DNA of 64,000 nucleotides from Bacteroides sp. M10 (GTDB lineage: Bacteria > Bacteroidota > Bacteroidia > Bacteroidales > Bacteroidaceae): the NCBI RefSeq assembly GCF_014334015.1, contig NZ_CP060488.1, forward strand, positions 2,562,501 to 2,626,500, read 5' to 3'. The translations under genes were made by a program, and so were the position numbers. Below, piece after piece: positions 43,450 through 52,223 of this stretch; the stretch's first letter is position 1, and every line of letters starts with the position of its first letter. The notes beneath the pieces are model-generated. The model saw only the letters and a program-made list of their open reading frames with translations, ran no database searches and was not told the origin of the DNA.

Positions 43450-44418
43450 TTAAAAAGCTGAAGGCTTCAAACGTAGTCCTACGGTTTCTTCCAGATTGAA
43501 CATCAGGTTCATGTTATGAACCGCTTGTCCGCTGGCGCCTTTCAGCAAATTGTCGATACAAGAGATAATCAATAGTTTGTCACCGTGTTTCTCCAGATGT
43601 ATCAGGCACTTATTAGTATTAACGACTTGTTTCAAGTCAATATTCTTGTCTACGATGTGTACAAAGGAGTCTTTTGCATAATATTCCTCGTACATACGAA
43701 CGATTTCTTCCAGTGCTACTTTGGTTTTGACTACCATCGTTGCAAAGATACCACGGGCGAAATCGCCACGGTATGGAATGAAGTCGATCTCCGCATCGAA
43801 ACTGTTTTGCAGCTGTTTCAGTGATTGCTTGATTTCCGGAACATGCTGGTGCTCGAATGCTTTGTACACACTCATATTGTTGTTTCTCCAACTGAAATGA
43901 CTGGTAGCACCCGGTTTCACTCCGGCTCCCGTACTTCCTGTAATGGCATTTACCATTACATCATCCGTCAGCATCAGATTCTTGGCAAGCGGAAGCAAAC
44001 CGAGCTGGATGCAGGTTGCAAAACAGCCGGGATTGGCTACGTGCTTTGCCGTACAAGTGGCACGGCGGTTCAGTTCCGGCAGGCCGTAGATAAAGTCGTG
44101 GTCGTCGCTCATAATGCGGTAGTCCATCGAGAGGTCGATAATCTTCAGGTCTTCCGGTATGTTGTGACTTTCCATGAATTTCTTTGTATCGCCGTGGGCG
44201 GTGCAGAAAAAGAGAACGTCGATTTCGTCCAGAGGTAACTGGTCGGTGAATCTTAGATCTGTTTCTCCATACAAGCCTTCGTGTACGTCGGTAATTCTGT
44301 TTCCGGCATTACTGCTGCTGTTGATAAATACGATTTCAGTTTCCGGATGGTTGAGCAGCAGACGGATTAATTCGCCTGCTGTATATCCTGCGCCACCAAT
44401 GATTCCTGCTTTAATCAT
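43450..44418 (-). CDS. argC: N-acyl-gamma-glutamyl-phosphate reductase
   Basis: The 322-residue protein has the Rossmann start 'AGIIGGAGYTAGELIRLLLNHPE', the catalytic Cys in 'VANPGCFATC', and 'GNTYR-like' surroundings replaced by 'SMDYRI' and 'SGASGQAVHNMNLMF' at the C-terminus, typical of ArgC. It reduces acylated glutamyl phosphate to the semialdehyde. Its start overlaps the argG stop by 4 bp (ATGA), indicating translational coupling. Confidence 0.94.
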   Translation of the reverse strand: MIKAGIIGGAGYTAGELIRLLLNHPETEIVFINSSSNAGNRITDVHEGLYGETDLRFTDQLPLDEIDVLFFCTAHGDTKKFMESHNIPEDLKIIDLSMDYRIMSDDHDFIYGLPELNRRATCTAKHVANPGCFATCIQLGLLPLAKNLMLTDDVMVNAITGSTGAGVKPGATSHFSWRNNNMSVYKAFEHQHVPEIKQSLKQLQNSFDAEIDFIPYRGDFARGIFATMVVKTKVALEEIVRMYEEYYAKDSFVHIVDKNIDLKQVVNTNKCLIHLEKHGDKLLIISCIDNLLKGASGQAVHNMNLMFNLEETVGLRLKPSAF

Positions 44419-45623
44419 ATCTCTTCGTCTTTGTGGTTATTATAGTAAACACGTAGCGGAGTAGAAGTGACTTTGATAAAGCCTTTGGCGTCTTCGGCTG
44501 TCCAGCCTTTCTGCATTTCACCGTATTCTCCGAATTTAGTCTTCACCAGATCGTCTTCCGATTCTACACCTACGGTAGAGAAGGAGAGAGGGCGAAGCTC
44601 GAGGATAGCCGTACCGTTTACGTTACGCTGGCTTTCCTGCAACATCGCTTCGATGTCACGCATCACCGGTTCGAGGTATTGGCTTTCGTGGAGGAACATA
44701 CCGTACCAGTTGGCAACCTGGTCTTTCCAGTATTGCTGCCATTTGCTCAATGTATATTTCTCAAGGAAGCGATGGGCGCCGATAATCAACATCGGGGCTG
44801 CTGCTTCGAATCCTACACGGCCTTTAATACCGATAATTGTATCACCCACGTGCATATCACGGCCGATACCGTATGCTGCGCCAATCTCTTCCACTTTCTG
44901 GATGGCTTTGATCGGATCGTCAAACTTCTCGTCGTTGACCGCTTTCAGTTCCCCTTTTTCAAAAGTCAGGCGGAGCTGTTCACTACCTTCTTTTTCAACA
45001 TGTTTGAGGTAAGCTGTTTCCGGCAGTCCTTGTGCAGAGTCGAGGATTTCGCCACCACAGATGGAAGTACCCCATAAGCCGACGTTATAAGAGTATTTCA
45101 GCTTAGTGAAGTCTGCGCTGAAACCATGCTTGTTCAGGTAATCGATTTCTTCTTGACGGCTCAATGCCATGTCGCGGGTTAATGTGATAATTTCCACATT
45201 CGGAGCCAGTACGAGGAAAGTCATATCGAAACGGATCTGGTCGTTACCAGCTCCGGTAGAGCCGTGTGCTACGGCGTCCGCACCGATTTCGTTGGCATAA
45301 CGGGCGATGGCAAGCCCCTGGAAGATACGTTCGGAACTAACTGAAATTGGATAAGTACCGTTGCGCAGTACATTTCCGAAAACCATGTATTTCAGGCTCT
45401 TTTCGTAGTATTCTTGAGTAACGTCCAGCGTTACATATTTTACTGCTCCCAGTTTGTAAGCATTTTCTTCGTTTGTTTTCAGTTGTTCTTCACTGAAACC
45501 ACCCGTATTGGCACAAGCTGCATATACTTCGTAACCTTTTTCTTTGGCGAGGTACATGACGGTGAACGATGTGTCCAGTCCGCCGCTGAATGCCACCACT
45601 ACTTTTTTCTTCTTCTCTTCCAT
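44415..45623 (-). CDS. argG: Argininosuccinate synthase
   Basis: The 402-residue protein starts with the ATP pyrophosphatase loop 'VVVAFSGGLDTSFTVMYLA' and contains 'VAHGSTGAGNDQIRFD' and 'YSYNVGLWGTSICGGEI'. It joins citrulline and aspartate in arginine synthesis. It lies between the GNAT gene (13 bp upstream) and argC (4-bp overlap) in the arg operon. Confidence 0.95.
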   Translation of the reverse strand: MEEKKKKVVVAFSGGLDTSFTVMYLAKEKGYEVYAACANTGGFSEEQLKTNEENAYKLGAVKYVTLDVTQEYYEKSLKYMVFGNVLRNGTYPISVSSERIFQGLAIARYANEIGADAVAHGSTGAGNDQIRFDMTFLVLAPNVEIITLTRDMALSRQEEIDYLNKHGFSADFTKLKYSYNVGLWGTSICGGEILDSAQGLPETAYLKHVEKEGSEQLRLTFEKGELKAVNDEKFDDPIKAIQKVEEIGAAYGIGRDMHVGDTIIGIKGRVGFEAAAPMLIIGAHRFLEKYTLSKWQQYWKDQVANWYGMFLHESQYLEPVMRDIEAMLQESQRNVNGTAILELRPLSFSTVGVESEDDLVKTKFGEYGEMQKGWTAEDAKGFIKVTSTPLRVYYNNHKDEEI

Positions 45624-45636
45624 AGTGCTGTATCTT

Positions 45637-46215
45637 TTAAATATTATTTCTTTCTTGTTCTTTTTTTATGTTCCGTGGCTCTGTCGGATCGTACAGCATG
45701 GCTGTACAGATGCAGAATTTACGGTTCTTCGCTACCAGAATATCATGGTTGATGCATCCTTCGCATCCTTTCCAGAAAGCTTCGTCGTCTGTCAATTCGT
45801 TGAAGGTGACAGGTACGTAACCCAGTTCGGTATTCATCTTCATGACAGCTGCTCCGGAGGTCAGACTGAATATTTTTGCTTTCGGCCATCGGAGACGTGC
45901 CAGTTGGAAAGAAGCCTGTTTGATACGCTTTGCCAGCCCTAATCCACGAAAATCGGGATGAACGATCAAACCGGAAGTAGCCACGTACTGCTTGTTTCCC
46001 CATGATTCGATATAGGTAAATCCGGCGAAAGTGTCACCGCAAAGAGCAATAATCGCCTTACCTTCTTTCATCTTTGTCGCTACGTATTCGTGTGTGCGTT
46101 CCGCAATTCCTGTTCCTCGTACGGCGGCAGCATTTCTGATAGTTTCCAAAATAGTGTCAACGTAAACCTCATGTGAGGCGTCGGCTACCATAACATCTAT
46201 TTGTTGAGTGTCCAT
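45637..46215 (-). CDS. GNAT-family acyltransferase in the arginine operon
   Basis: The 192-residue protein has the GNAT acyl-CoA-binding loop region 'LIVHPDFRGLGLAKRIKQ' and 'TLRW-like' flanks ('QLARLRWPKAKIFSLTSGAAVMKMN'). It lies between argR and argG. I recall reports that the B. thetaiotaomicron counterpart supplies the first step of arginine synthesis (N-acyl, probably N-succinyl, glutamate synthase), replacing ArgA/ArgJ. The operon position supports that; the acyl donor cannot be told from sequence. A Cys-rich C-terminal stretch ('CEGCINHD...FCICTAM') is unusual. Confidence 0.85.
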   Translation of the reverse strand: MDTQQIDVMVADASHEVYVDTILETIRNAAAVRGTGIAERTHEYVATKMKEGKAIIALCGDTFAGFTYIESWGNKQYVATSGLIVHPDFRGLGLAKRIKQASFQLARLRWPKAKIFSLTSGAAVMKMNTELGYVPVTFNELTDDEAFWKGCEGCINHDILVAKNRKFCICTAMLYDPTEPRNIKKEQERNNI

Positions 46216-46242
46216 TTCTTTATTATATAATAATAGGTATAA

Positions 46243-46716
46243 TTATTCGATATTGGGAATGATGAGTGACAAAAGCTGGCGTATTTTGCTGATGGCAACT
46301 CCTTCACGCAACACCAACATGATCGTATCGTCACCGGCAATGGTTCCCAGAATTTCACTGAATTCATTGTTGTCGATGTCATAAGCCATGCTGCTGGCAT
46401 AACCGGGACGGGTGCGGATAACGGCGATGTTACCGGAAAACTGCAAAGAGATAAATCCGTTGTTGCGTAACATTTCACCGGCACTCTGGTCGGTAGAACG
46501 TTTATACATAATATTGTTCGGCAGTACATATACGTACTTTCCATTCATACTGGCAGCCTTGGCTACTTTCAATTGTTTCAAGTCGCGGGAGAGGGTGGCC
46601 TGTGTCAGTTCGAAGCCTTCGCGGTTCAGCTCTTGCAGCAGTTCTTCCTGCGAACCGACCTCCTTGCTTGAGATAATCATTTTGATGGCGTCTAACCGAT
46701 TTGCTTTCTTCTTCAT
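46243..46716 (-). CDS. argR: Arginine repressor
   Basis: The 157-residue protein has a winged-helix N-terminus ('AIKMIISSKEVGSQEELLQELNREGFELTQATLSRDLKQLKV', with the SRD recognition motif) and a C-terminal hexamerisation/arginine-binding domain ('GTIAGDDTIMLVLREG'). It should control the operon it heads. Three phased TGCAT motifs at its promoter are likely binding sites. Confidence 0.94.
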   Translation of the reverse strand: MKKKANRLDAIKMIISSKEVGSQEELLQELNREGFELTQATLSRDLKQLKVAKAASMNGKYVYVLPNNIMYKRSTDQSAGEMLRNNGFISLQFSGNIAVIRTRPGYASSMAYDIDNNEFSEILGTIAGDDTIMLVLREGVAISKIRQLLSLIIPNIE

Positions 46717-46740
46717 TGTATAATTATTCTAAGAATGGCG

Positions 46741-46796
46741 CAAAAGTATGCATTATTTTGGAGAAAATATGCATAAAACCAAAGTTTTTTTGCATA
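46741..46796 (-). promoter_or_regulatory. argR promoter with three phased ArgR-box-like motifs
   Basis: A minus-strand -7 box TACTTTTG is read at 46741-46748. TATGCAT (46747-46753), TATGCAT (46768-46774) and TTTGCAT (46789-46795) are spaced exactly 21 bp apart across the promoter. The 21-bp phasing equals that of adjacent ARG boxes in other bacteria, where ArgR hexamers bind pairs of sites. This suggests autoregulation of the arg operon. Confidence 0.65.
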
Positions 46797-46903
46797 AAAG
46801 TGAAAAAAGTGCACTTTGTAATAAATAGGACTGAAATCCTTGAGATATGCTTGACGTATATGATAAATATGATGAAAAGTTCAATTACGATTGAAACTTT
46901 TAT

Positions 46904-46911
46904 TATATTTG
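46904..46911 (+). promoter_or_regulatory. -7 box for the ATPase gene
   Basis: TATATTTG fits the TAnnTTTG -7 consensus about 26 bp before the ATPase start. No TTTG is present at the -33 distance, so the promoter is weak or regulated. Confidence 0.4.
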
Positions 46912-46936
46912 TGGCTGGATTAAAACATAATTGAAT

Positions 46937-48178
46937 ATGAAAAACTATATCCCTCGTCCTTTATATGCTAAGAGAATAGAGCCTTTTATCGATAAAGAAC
47001 TGATAAAAGTGATAACCGGTCAACGTAGAATAGGTAAAAGCTATATTCTTTTGCAAATATCAGATATGATAAAAAAAGAAAAGCCGGAAGCTAATATAGT
47101 TTTTGTGGATAAAGAACAGCTCGCCTTTGCAGATATCAGGAACTACATGGAACTCTATCAATATGTACTGAAAATGACGGCAGGACATGGATGTAACTAT
47201 CTTTTTATAGATGAGATACAGGAAATAGAAGATTTTCAATTATGCTTGCGGAGTTTGTTGAACGAAAATAGATGTGACATTTATTGTACAGGGAGCAATG
47301 CAAAGATGCTTTCTGGTGAATTGGCTACTCATTTGGCGGGAAGATATGTAGAGTTTCCGGTTCACTCGCTTAGTTATGAGGAGTTCTTAACATTCAATCA
47401 GCGACAAGATTCTTCGGAAAGTTTGAGACTCTATCTCACTTTCGGAGGAATGCCTTATATCCATAATTTAACAATGGAAACAAATGTAATATTCGAGTAT
47501 TTGAAAAATGTCTACTCTACCATCTTGTTGAAAGATGTGGTTGCGCGGGAATCTATTCGAAATGTATCTTTTCTGGAGAATCTGGTAGCTTATCTGATAG
47601 ACAATACCGGTTCTCTTTTCTCTGCCCAGAATATCAGTAAGTACTTGAAATCGCAACAGGTAAATATACCTACACAAACCATTTTGAACTATTTGAGAGC
47701 ATTGTGCAACAGCTTCTTTATTTATAAAATACAGCGGGCGGAAGTTCAAGGGATGAAAATCTTTGAGATTGGTGAGAAGTATTATTTTGAAGATTTAGGA
47801 TTGCACAATGCCATACGTCATTTTGATTTCCGAAAAGATATCAATAAATTGATGGAGAATGTTGTCTGCATTGATTTGCTAAGATCCGGTTATGAAGTAT
47901 ATGTTGGAAAGTACGGAAATAAAGAAATAGATTTTATTGCCTCGAAAAGCGATCATCGGATTTATATTCAAGTAACATATATGCTTTCTGATGATACAAC
48001 TATTCAACGGGAATTCGGCAATCTGTTGGAAATCCCCGACAACTATCCTAAATATGTGGTTACCATGGACGAGATGCAAAGCGGAGGTAATTACCAGGGA
48101 ATCAAACAGATTTCTTTGCGTGATTTCTTGTTGGCGGAAGATAAGGAAAACATAAAAAGCTCTCTCACATTTCTGTGA
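46937..48178 (+). CDS. AAA ATPase with DUF4143 C-terminus
   Basis: From ATG 46937 (an in-frame TTG lies two codons earlier) the protein has about 413 residues. Walker A is GQRRIGKS, Walker B is YLFIDEIQEI, and sensor-like 'IYCTGSNAKMLSGELATHLAGRYVEF' follows. The C-terminal DUF4143/PD-(D/E)xK-like part includes 'MENVVCIDLLRSGYEVYVGKYGNKEIDFIAS', where E...D-x-x-x resembles a nuclease-like core. Such genes are numerous and often strain-variable in Bacteroides; their function is unknown. It lies alone between the arginine and rhamnose operons, with its own promoter box and terminator. Confidence 0.88.
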   Translation: MKNYIPRPLYAKRIEPFIDKELIKVITGQRRIGKSYILLQISDMIKKEKPEANIVFVDKEQLAFADIRNYMELYQYVLKMTAGHGCNYLFIDEIQEIEDFQLCLRSLLNENRCDIYCTGSNAKMLSGELATHLAGRYVEFPVHSLSYEEFLTFNQRQDSSESLRLYLTFGGMPYIHNLTMETNVIFEYLKNVYSTILLKDVVARESIRNVSFLENLVAYLIDNTGSLFSAQNISKYLKSQQVNIPTQTILNYLRALCNSFFIYKIQRAEVQGMKIFEIGEKYYFEDLGLHNAIRHFDFRKDINKLMENVVCIDLLRSGYEVYVGKYGNKEIDFIASKSDHRIYIQVTYMLSDDTTIQREFGNLLEIPDNYPKYVVTMDEMQSGGNYQGIKQISLRDFLLAEDKENIKSSLTFL

Positions 48179-48212
48179 ACGGTCATCTGAATATTGTCTT
48201 ATTGGTATTCTA

Positions 48213-48233
48213 AAAAATCCGAAACGGATTTTT
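48213..48233 (+). terminator. Terminator after the ATPase gene
   Basis: AAAAATCCG (48213-48221) and CGGATTTTT (48225-48233) form a 9-bp stem with a 3-base loop, 35 bp past the ATPase stop. Confidence 0.8.
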
Positions 48234-48240
48234 GTGTCAA

Positions 48241-48321
48241 AATGTATACCCTTTCAATCAAAATACATAAGGAAAAGGAGGAGGGAATCGCCTATCTTTG
48301 CCATGTAGGTAAATGTATACC
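48241..48321 (+). promoter_or_regulatory. Rhamnose operon promoter with direct-repeat operators
   Basis: A perfect -7 box TATCTTTG (48293-48300) lacks a TTTG -33, fitting activation by the AraC-type regulator of the operon. AATGTATACC occurs at 48241-48250 and again at 48312-48321, one upstream and one downstream of the start site, 71 bp apart. These are candidate regulator half-sites. Confidence 0.5.
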
Positions 48322-48343
48322 TTAAATATATAGACAGAATACC

Positions 48344-49804
48344 ATGAAACAAAACTTTTTTGCAGTCGACCTGGGCGCAACGAGCGGCCGTACAATCTTA
48401 GGAACTTTCATTGAAGGCGGATTGAATCTGGAAGAGATTAATCGTTTTCCTAACCACCTGATTGAAGTGGGTGGACATTTCTATTGGGATATTTATGCAT
48501 TATATCGTCACATTATTGATGGATTGAAGTTGGTTGCTCACCGTGGCGAATCCATTGCTTCTATCGGTATCGATACCTGGGGAGTGGATTTTGTATGTGT
48601 CGGAAAAGACGGTAACCTGCTTCGCCAGCCTTATGCATATCGTGACCCGCATACAGTAGGAGCACCAGAGGCTCTTTTCTCTCGTATTTCGCGTAGTGAA
48701 GTCTATGGCAAAACGGGTATTCAGATTATGAATTTTAATTCACTTTTCCAATTAGATACTTTACGTCGCAATCACGACAGCGCGTTGGAGGCGGCAGATA
48801 AAATTCTGTTTATGCCGGATGCGTTGAGTTATATGCTTACCGGAGAGATGGTGACGGAATATACGATTGCTTCGACAGCCCAGCTGGTGAATGCACAGAC
48901 ACGACGTTTGGAGCCGGAGTTGCTGAAAGCGGTAGGATTGAGCGAGAAGAATTTCGGACGTTTTGTATTCCCGGGTGAAAAGGTGGGAGTATTGACGGAA
49001 GAAGTGCAAAAGATAACCGGACTGGGTGCGATTCCTGTGATTGCGGTAGCCGGCCATGATACCGGTTCTGCTGTTGCTGCCGTTCCGGCATTGGATCGCA
49101 ATTTTGCTTATTTGAGTAGCGGAACCTGGTCGCTGATGGGAGTTGAAACGGATGCTCCGGTGATTAATGCTGAAACGGAAGCGTTGAATTTTACCAATGA
49201 AGGTGGTGTGGAAGGAACTATCCGTCTGTTGAAGAATATCTGTGGAATGTGGCTGTTGGAACGTTGCCGTCTGAATTGGGGAGATACAAGTTACCCTGAA
49301 TTAATCAGTGAGGCGGATGCTTGTGAACCGTTCCGTAGTCTGATTAATCCGGATGATGACTGTTTCGCGAATCCTGCGGACATGGAAAAAACTATTACAG
49401 AATATTGCCGGGCTACTGGACAGTCGGTTCCCGAGAAACGCGGACAAGTAGTGCGTTGCATCTTTGAAAGTTTGGCTTTGCGTTATCGCCAGGTGTTGGA
49501 GAATTTGCGTTCACTTTCTCCCCGTCCGATTGAAACATTGCACGTGATTGGCGGAGGTAGCCGGAATGATTTGCTGAACCAGTTTACTGCCAATGCGATA
49601 GGAATTCCTGTGGTAGCCGGTCCGTCTGAAGCGACCGCCATTGGTAATGTAATGATTCAGGCCATGGCGGCAGGCGAAGCAACGGATGTTGCCGGTATGC
49701 GGCAGTTAATTAACCATTCTATCCCGTTGAAGACTTATCAACCGCAAGACACGGAAGCTTGGGATGCGGCTTATATCCATTTTAAAAATTGCGTTCGGAA
49801 ATAA
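48344..49804 (+). CDS. rhaB: L-rhamnulokinase
   Basis: The 486-residue FGGY-family kinase begins 'FAVDLGATSGRTILG', has 'IDTWGVDFVCVG', 'VAVAGHDTGSAVAAVPA' and 'LHVIGGGSRNDLLNQFTANA'. It phosphorylates L-rhamnulose. In B. thetaiotaomicron the gene is called rhaK. It is the first gene of a six-gene rhamnose set ending with the AraC regulator. Confidence 0.94.
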   Translation: MKQNFFAVDLGATSGRTILGTFIEGGLNLEEINRFPNHLIEVGGHFYWDIYALYRHIIDGLKLVAHRGESIASIGIDTWGVDFVCVGKDGNLLRQPYAYRDPHTVGAPEALFSRISRSEVYGKTGIQIMNFNSLFQLDTLRRNHDSALEAADKILFMPDALSYMLTGEMVTEYTIASTAQLVNAQTRRLEPELLKAVGLSEKNFGRFVFPGEKVGVLTEEVQKITGLGAIPVIAVAGHDTGSAVAAVPALDRNFAYLSSGTWSLMGVETDAPVINAETEALNFTNEGGVEGTIRLLKNICGMWLLERCRLNWGDTSYPELISEADACEPFRSLINPDDDCFANPADMEKTITEYCRATGQSVPEKRGQVVRCIFESLALRYRQVLENLRSLSPRPIETLHVIGGGSRNDLLNQFTANAIGIPVVAGPSEATAIGNVMIQAMAAGEATDVAGMRQLINHSIPLKTYQPQDTEAWDAAYIHFKNCVRK

Positions 49805-49850
49805 ATAGAACGATCGACAGAATAATCATTTTTAAAACTAATAGAATATC

Positions 49851-51107
49851 ATGAAAAAAGAAGAACTGATTCAGAAAGCGTATGAAATTGCTGTGGAACG
49901 TTATGCAGCAGTAGGTGTAGACACCGAAAAAGTATTGAAAACTATGCAGGATTTTCATCTGTCACTTCACTGCTGGCAGGCTGATGACGTTGCAGGATTT
50001 GAAGTACAGGCCGGTTCATTGACCGGAGGTATCCAGGCAACCGGTAATTATCCGGGCAAAGCTCGTAACATTGATGAACTGCGTGCTGACATCTTGAAAG
50101 CTGCTTCTTATATCCCGGGTACTCATCGTTTGAACTTGCATGAAATCTATGGCGATTTCCAAGGTAAGGTGGTAGATCGTGACCAAGTGGAACCGGAACA
50201 TTTCAAGAGTTGGATAGAATGGGGTAAAGAACATAACATGAAACTTGACTTCAACTCTACTTCTTTCTCTCATCCGAAATCAGGCGATTTGTCACTTTCT
50301 AATCCTGATGAAGGTATTCGTCAGTTCTGGATTGAACATACCAAACGTTGTCGTGCAGTTGCAGAAGAAATGGGTAAGGCACAGGGCGATCCATGTATCA
50401 TGAACCTTTGGGTGCATGACGGAAGCAAGGATATTACTGTAAACCGTATGAAATATCGTGCGTTGTTGAAAGATTCTTTGGATCAGATTTTCGCTACCGA
50501 ATATAAGAATATGAAGGATTGTATCGAATCTAAGGTGTTCGGTATCGGTCTGGAAAGCTACACGGTAGGTTCTAACGACTTCTATATCGGTTACGGTGCT
50601 TCTCGCAATAAGATGATTACGTTGGATACCGGTCACTTCCACCCGACAGAAAGTGTAGCTGATAAAGTATCTTCATTGTTGCTTTATGTTCCTGAATTGA
50701 TGTTGCACGTAAGCCGTCCAGTTCGTTGGGATTCAGACCACGTAACTATCATGGATGACCCGACTATGGAACTGTTCAGCGAAATCGTTCGTTGCGGTGC
50801 TTTGGACCGTGTACATTATGGTCTTGACTATTTCGACGCATCTATCAACCGTATTGGCGCTTATGTGATTGGTAGCCGTGCAGCACAGAAATGTATGACT
50901 CGTGCTTTGCTCGAACCGATTGCGAAGTTGCGTGAATACGAAGCAAACGGACAGGGATTCCAGCGTCTGGCTCTGCTCGAAGAAGAAAAAGCGCTGCCTT
51001 GGAATGCAGTTTGGGATATGTTCTGCTTGAAGAATAATGTTCCTGTAGGTGAAGATTTCATCGCAGAAATCGAAAAGTACGAAGCCGAAGTAACTTCTAA
51101 ACGATAA
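49851..51107 (+). CDS. rhaA: L-rhamnose isomerase
   Basis: The 418-residue protein shows the RhaA core: 'LSLHCWQADDVAGFEV', 'WVHDGSKDITVNR', 'LDTGHFHPTESVADKVSSLLLYV' and 'HVSRPVRWDSDHVTIMDD', with the metal-binding His/Asp/Glu residues in place. It converts L-rhamnose to L-rhamnulose. It lies 46 bp after the kinase gene and 3 bp before the transporter gene. (In B. thetaiotaomicron usage this is rhaI.). Confidence 0.95.
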   Translation: MKKEELIQKAYEIAVERYAAVGVDTEKVLKTMQDFHLSLHCWQADDVAGFEVQAGSLTGGIQATGNYPGKARNIDELRADILKAASYIPGTHRLNLHEIYGDFQGKVVDRDQVEPEHFKSWIEWGKEHNMKLDFNSTSFSHPKSGDLSLSNPDEGIRQFWIEHTKRCRAVAEEMGKAQGDPCIMNLWVHDGSKDITVNRMKYRALLKDSLDQIFATEYKNMKDCIESKVFGIGLESYTVGSNDFYIGYGASRNKMITLDTGHFHPTESVADKVSSLLLYVPELMLHVSRPVRWDSDHVTIMDDPTMELFSEIVRCGALDRVHYGLDYFDASINRIGAYVIGSRAAQKCMTRALLEPIAKLREYEANGQGFQRLALLEEEKALPWNAVWDMFCLKNNVPVGEDFIAEIEKYEAEVTSKR

Positions 51108-51110
51108 GTT

Positions 51111-52130
51111 ATGGATATTTTAATCGGCTTATTGATTATAGCCATCGGTAGCTTTTGCCAGTCCAGTTCTTATGTGCCTATTAAAAAGGTAAAGGAATGG
51201 AGCTGGGAAAGCTTCTGGTTAATACAAGGTGTATTTGCCTGGTTAGTGTTCCCGTTCCTGGGTTCACTACTGGGGGTACCCCAGGAAAGTAGTTTGTTCG
51301 ACTTGTGGGGAGCGGGAGGTGCTGGAATGAGCATCTTTTATGGTATCCTGTGGGGAGTAGGCGGTTTGACTTTCGGACTTTCCATGCGTTATCTGGGGGT
51401 TGCGCTGGGACAGAGTATCTCATTGGGTACTTGTGCCGGTTTCGGAACTCTTCTTCCGGCTCTTTTTGCAGGCACAAACTTGTTTGAAGGCAACGGGTTG
51501 ATTCTTTTGTTGGGTGTTTGCATCACATTGGCGGGTATTGCCGTTATCGGGTATGCCGGTAGCTTGCGTGCACAAAACATGAGTGAAGAAGAAAAGCGTG
51601 CTGCCGTAAAAGATTTCGCATTAACAAAAGGTTTGCTGGTTGCACTTCTTGCCGGTGTCATGAGTGCTTGTTTTGCTTTGGGACTGGATGCGGGAACACC
51701 TATCAAGGAAGCAGCTTTAGCCGGTGGAGTGGAAGGGCTTTACGCCGGTCTTCCGGTGATCTTCCTGGTTACCTTTGGCGGATTCCTGACAAATGCAGTT
51801 TACTGTCTGCAACAGAATGTGGCTAATAAATCGATGGGTGACTATGCTAAAGGAAAAGTATGGGGCAATAATTTGGTTTTCTGTGCGTTGGCTGGTGTAC
51901 TATGGTATATGCAGTTCTTTGGACTGGAAATGGGTAAGAGTTTCCTTACGGAGAGTCCGGTATTGTTGGCTTTCTCCTGGTGTATTTTGATGGCATTGAA
52001 TGTCACATTTAGTAATGTTTGGGGAATTATTCTGAAAGAATGGAAAGGCGTGTCAAACAAGACCATAACTGTGCTGATAGCTGGTCTGATCGTACTTATC
52101 TTCTCATTAGTGTTCCCAAATTTGTTTTAA
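51111..52130 (+). CDS. rhaT: L-rhamnose/proton symporter RhaT
   Basis: The 339-residue protein has about ten hydrophobic segments and RhaT-family features ('IAIGSFCQSSSYVPIKKVKEWSWESFWL', 'GVALGQSISLGTCAGFGTLLPALF'). It should import L-rhamnose across the inner membrane. It starts 3 bp after the isomerase gene. Confidence 0.93.
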   Translation: MDILIGLLIIAIGSFCQSSSYVPIKKVKEWSWESFWLIQGVFAWLVFPFLGSLLGVPQESSLFDLWGAGGAGMSIFYGILWGVGGLTFGLSMRYLGVALGQSISLGTCAGFGTLLPALFAGTNLFEGNGLILLLGVCITLAGIAVIGYAGSLRAQNMSEEEKRAAVKDFALTKGLLVALLAGVMSACFALGLDAGTPIKEAALAGGVEGLYAGLPVIFLVTFGGFLTNAVYCLQQNVANKSMGDYAKGKVWGNNLVFCALAGVLWYMQFFGLEMGKSFLTESPVLLAFSWCILMALNVTFSNVWGIILKEWKGVSNKTITVLIAGLIVLIFSLVFPNLF

Positions 52131-52135
52131 AAAAT

Positions 52136-52206
52136 TTAGGTATGGATTATATGGATTACGCAGTTTTTTTATAACTTGCGACGAAATCAGTGTAATCCAT
52201 GCCTAA
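52136..52206 (+). other. Stem-loop between rhaT and the aldolase gene
   Basis: TTAGGTATGGATTA (52136-52149) pairs with TAATCCATGCCTAA (52193-52206), with one mismatch, across a 43-base loop. It probably stabilises or separates segments of the rhamnose mRNA rather than terminating it. Confidence 0.55.
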
Positions 52207-52223
52207 TTAAAATTATATATAGA

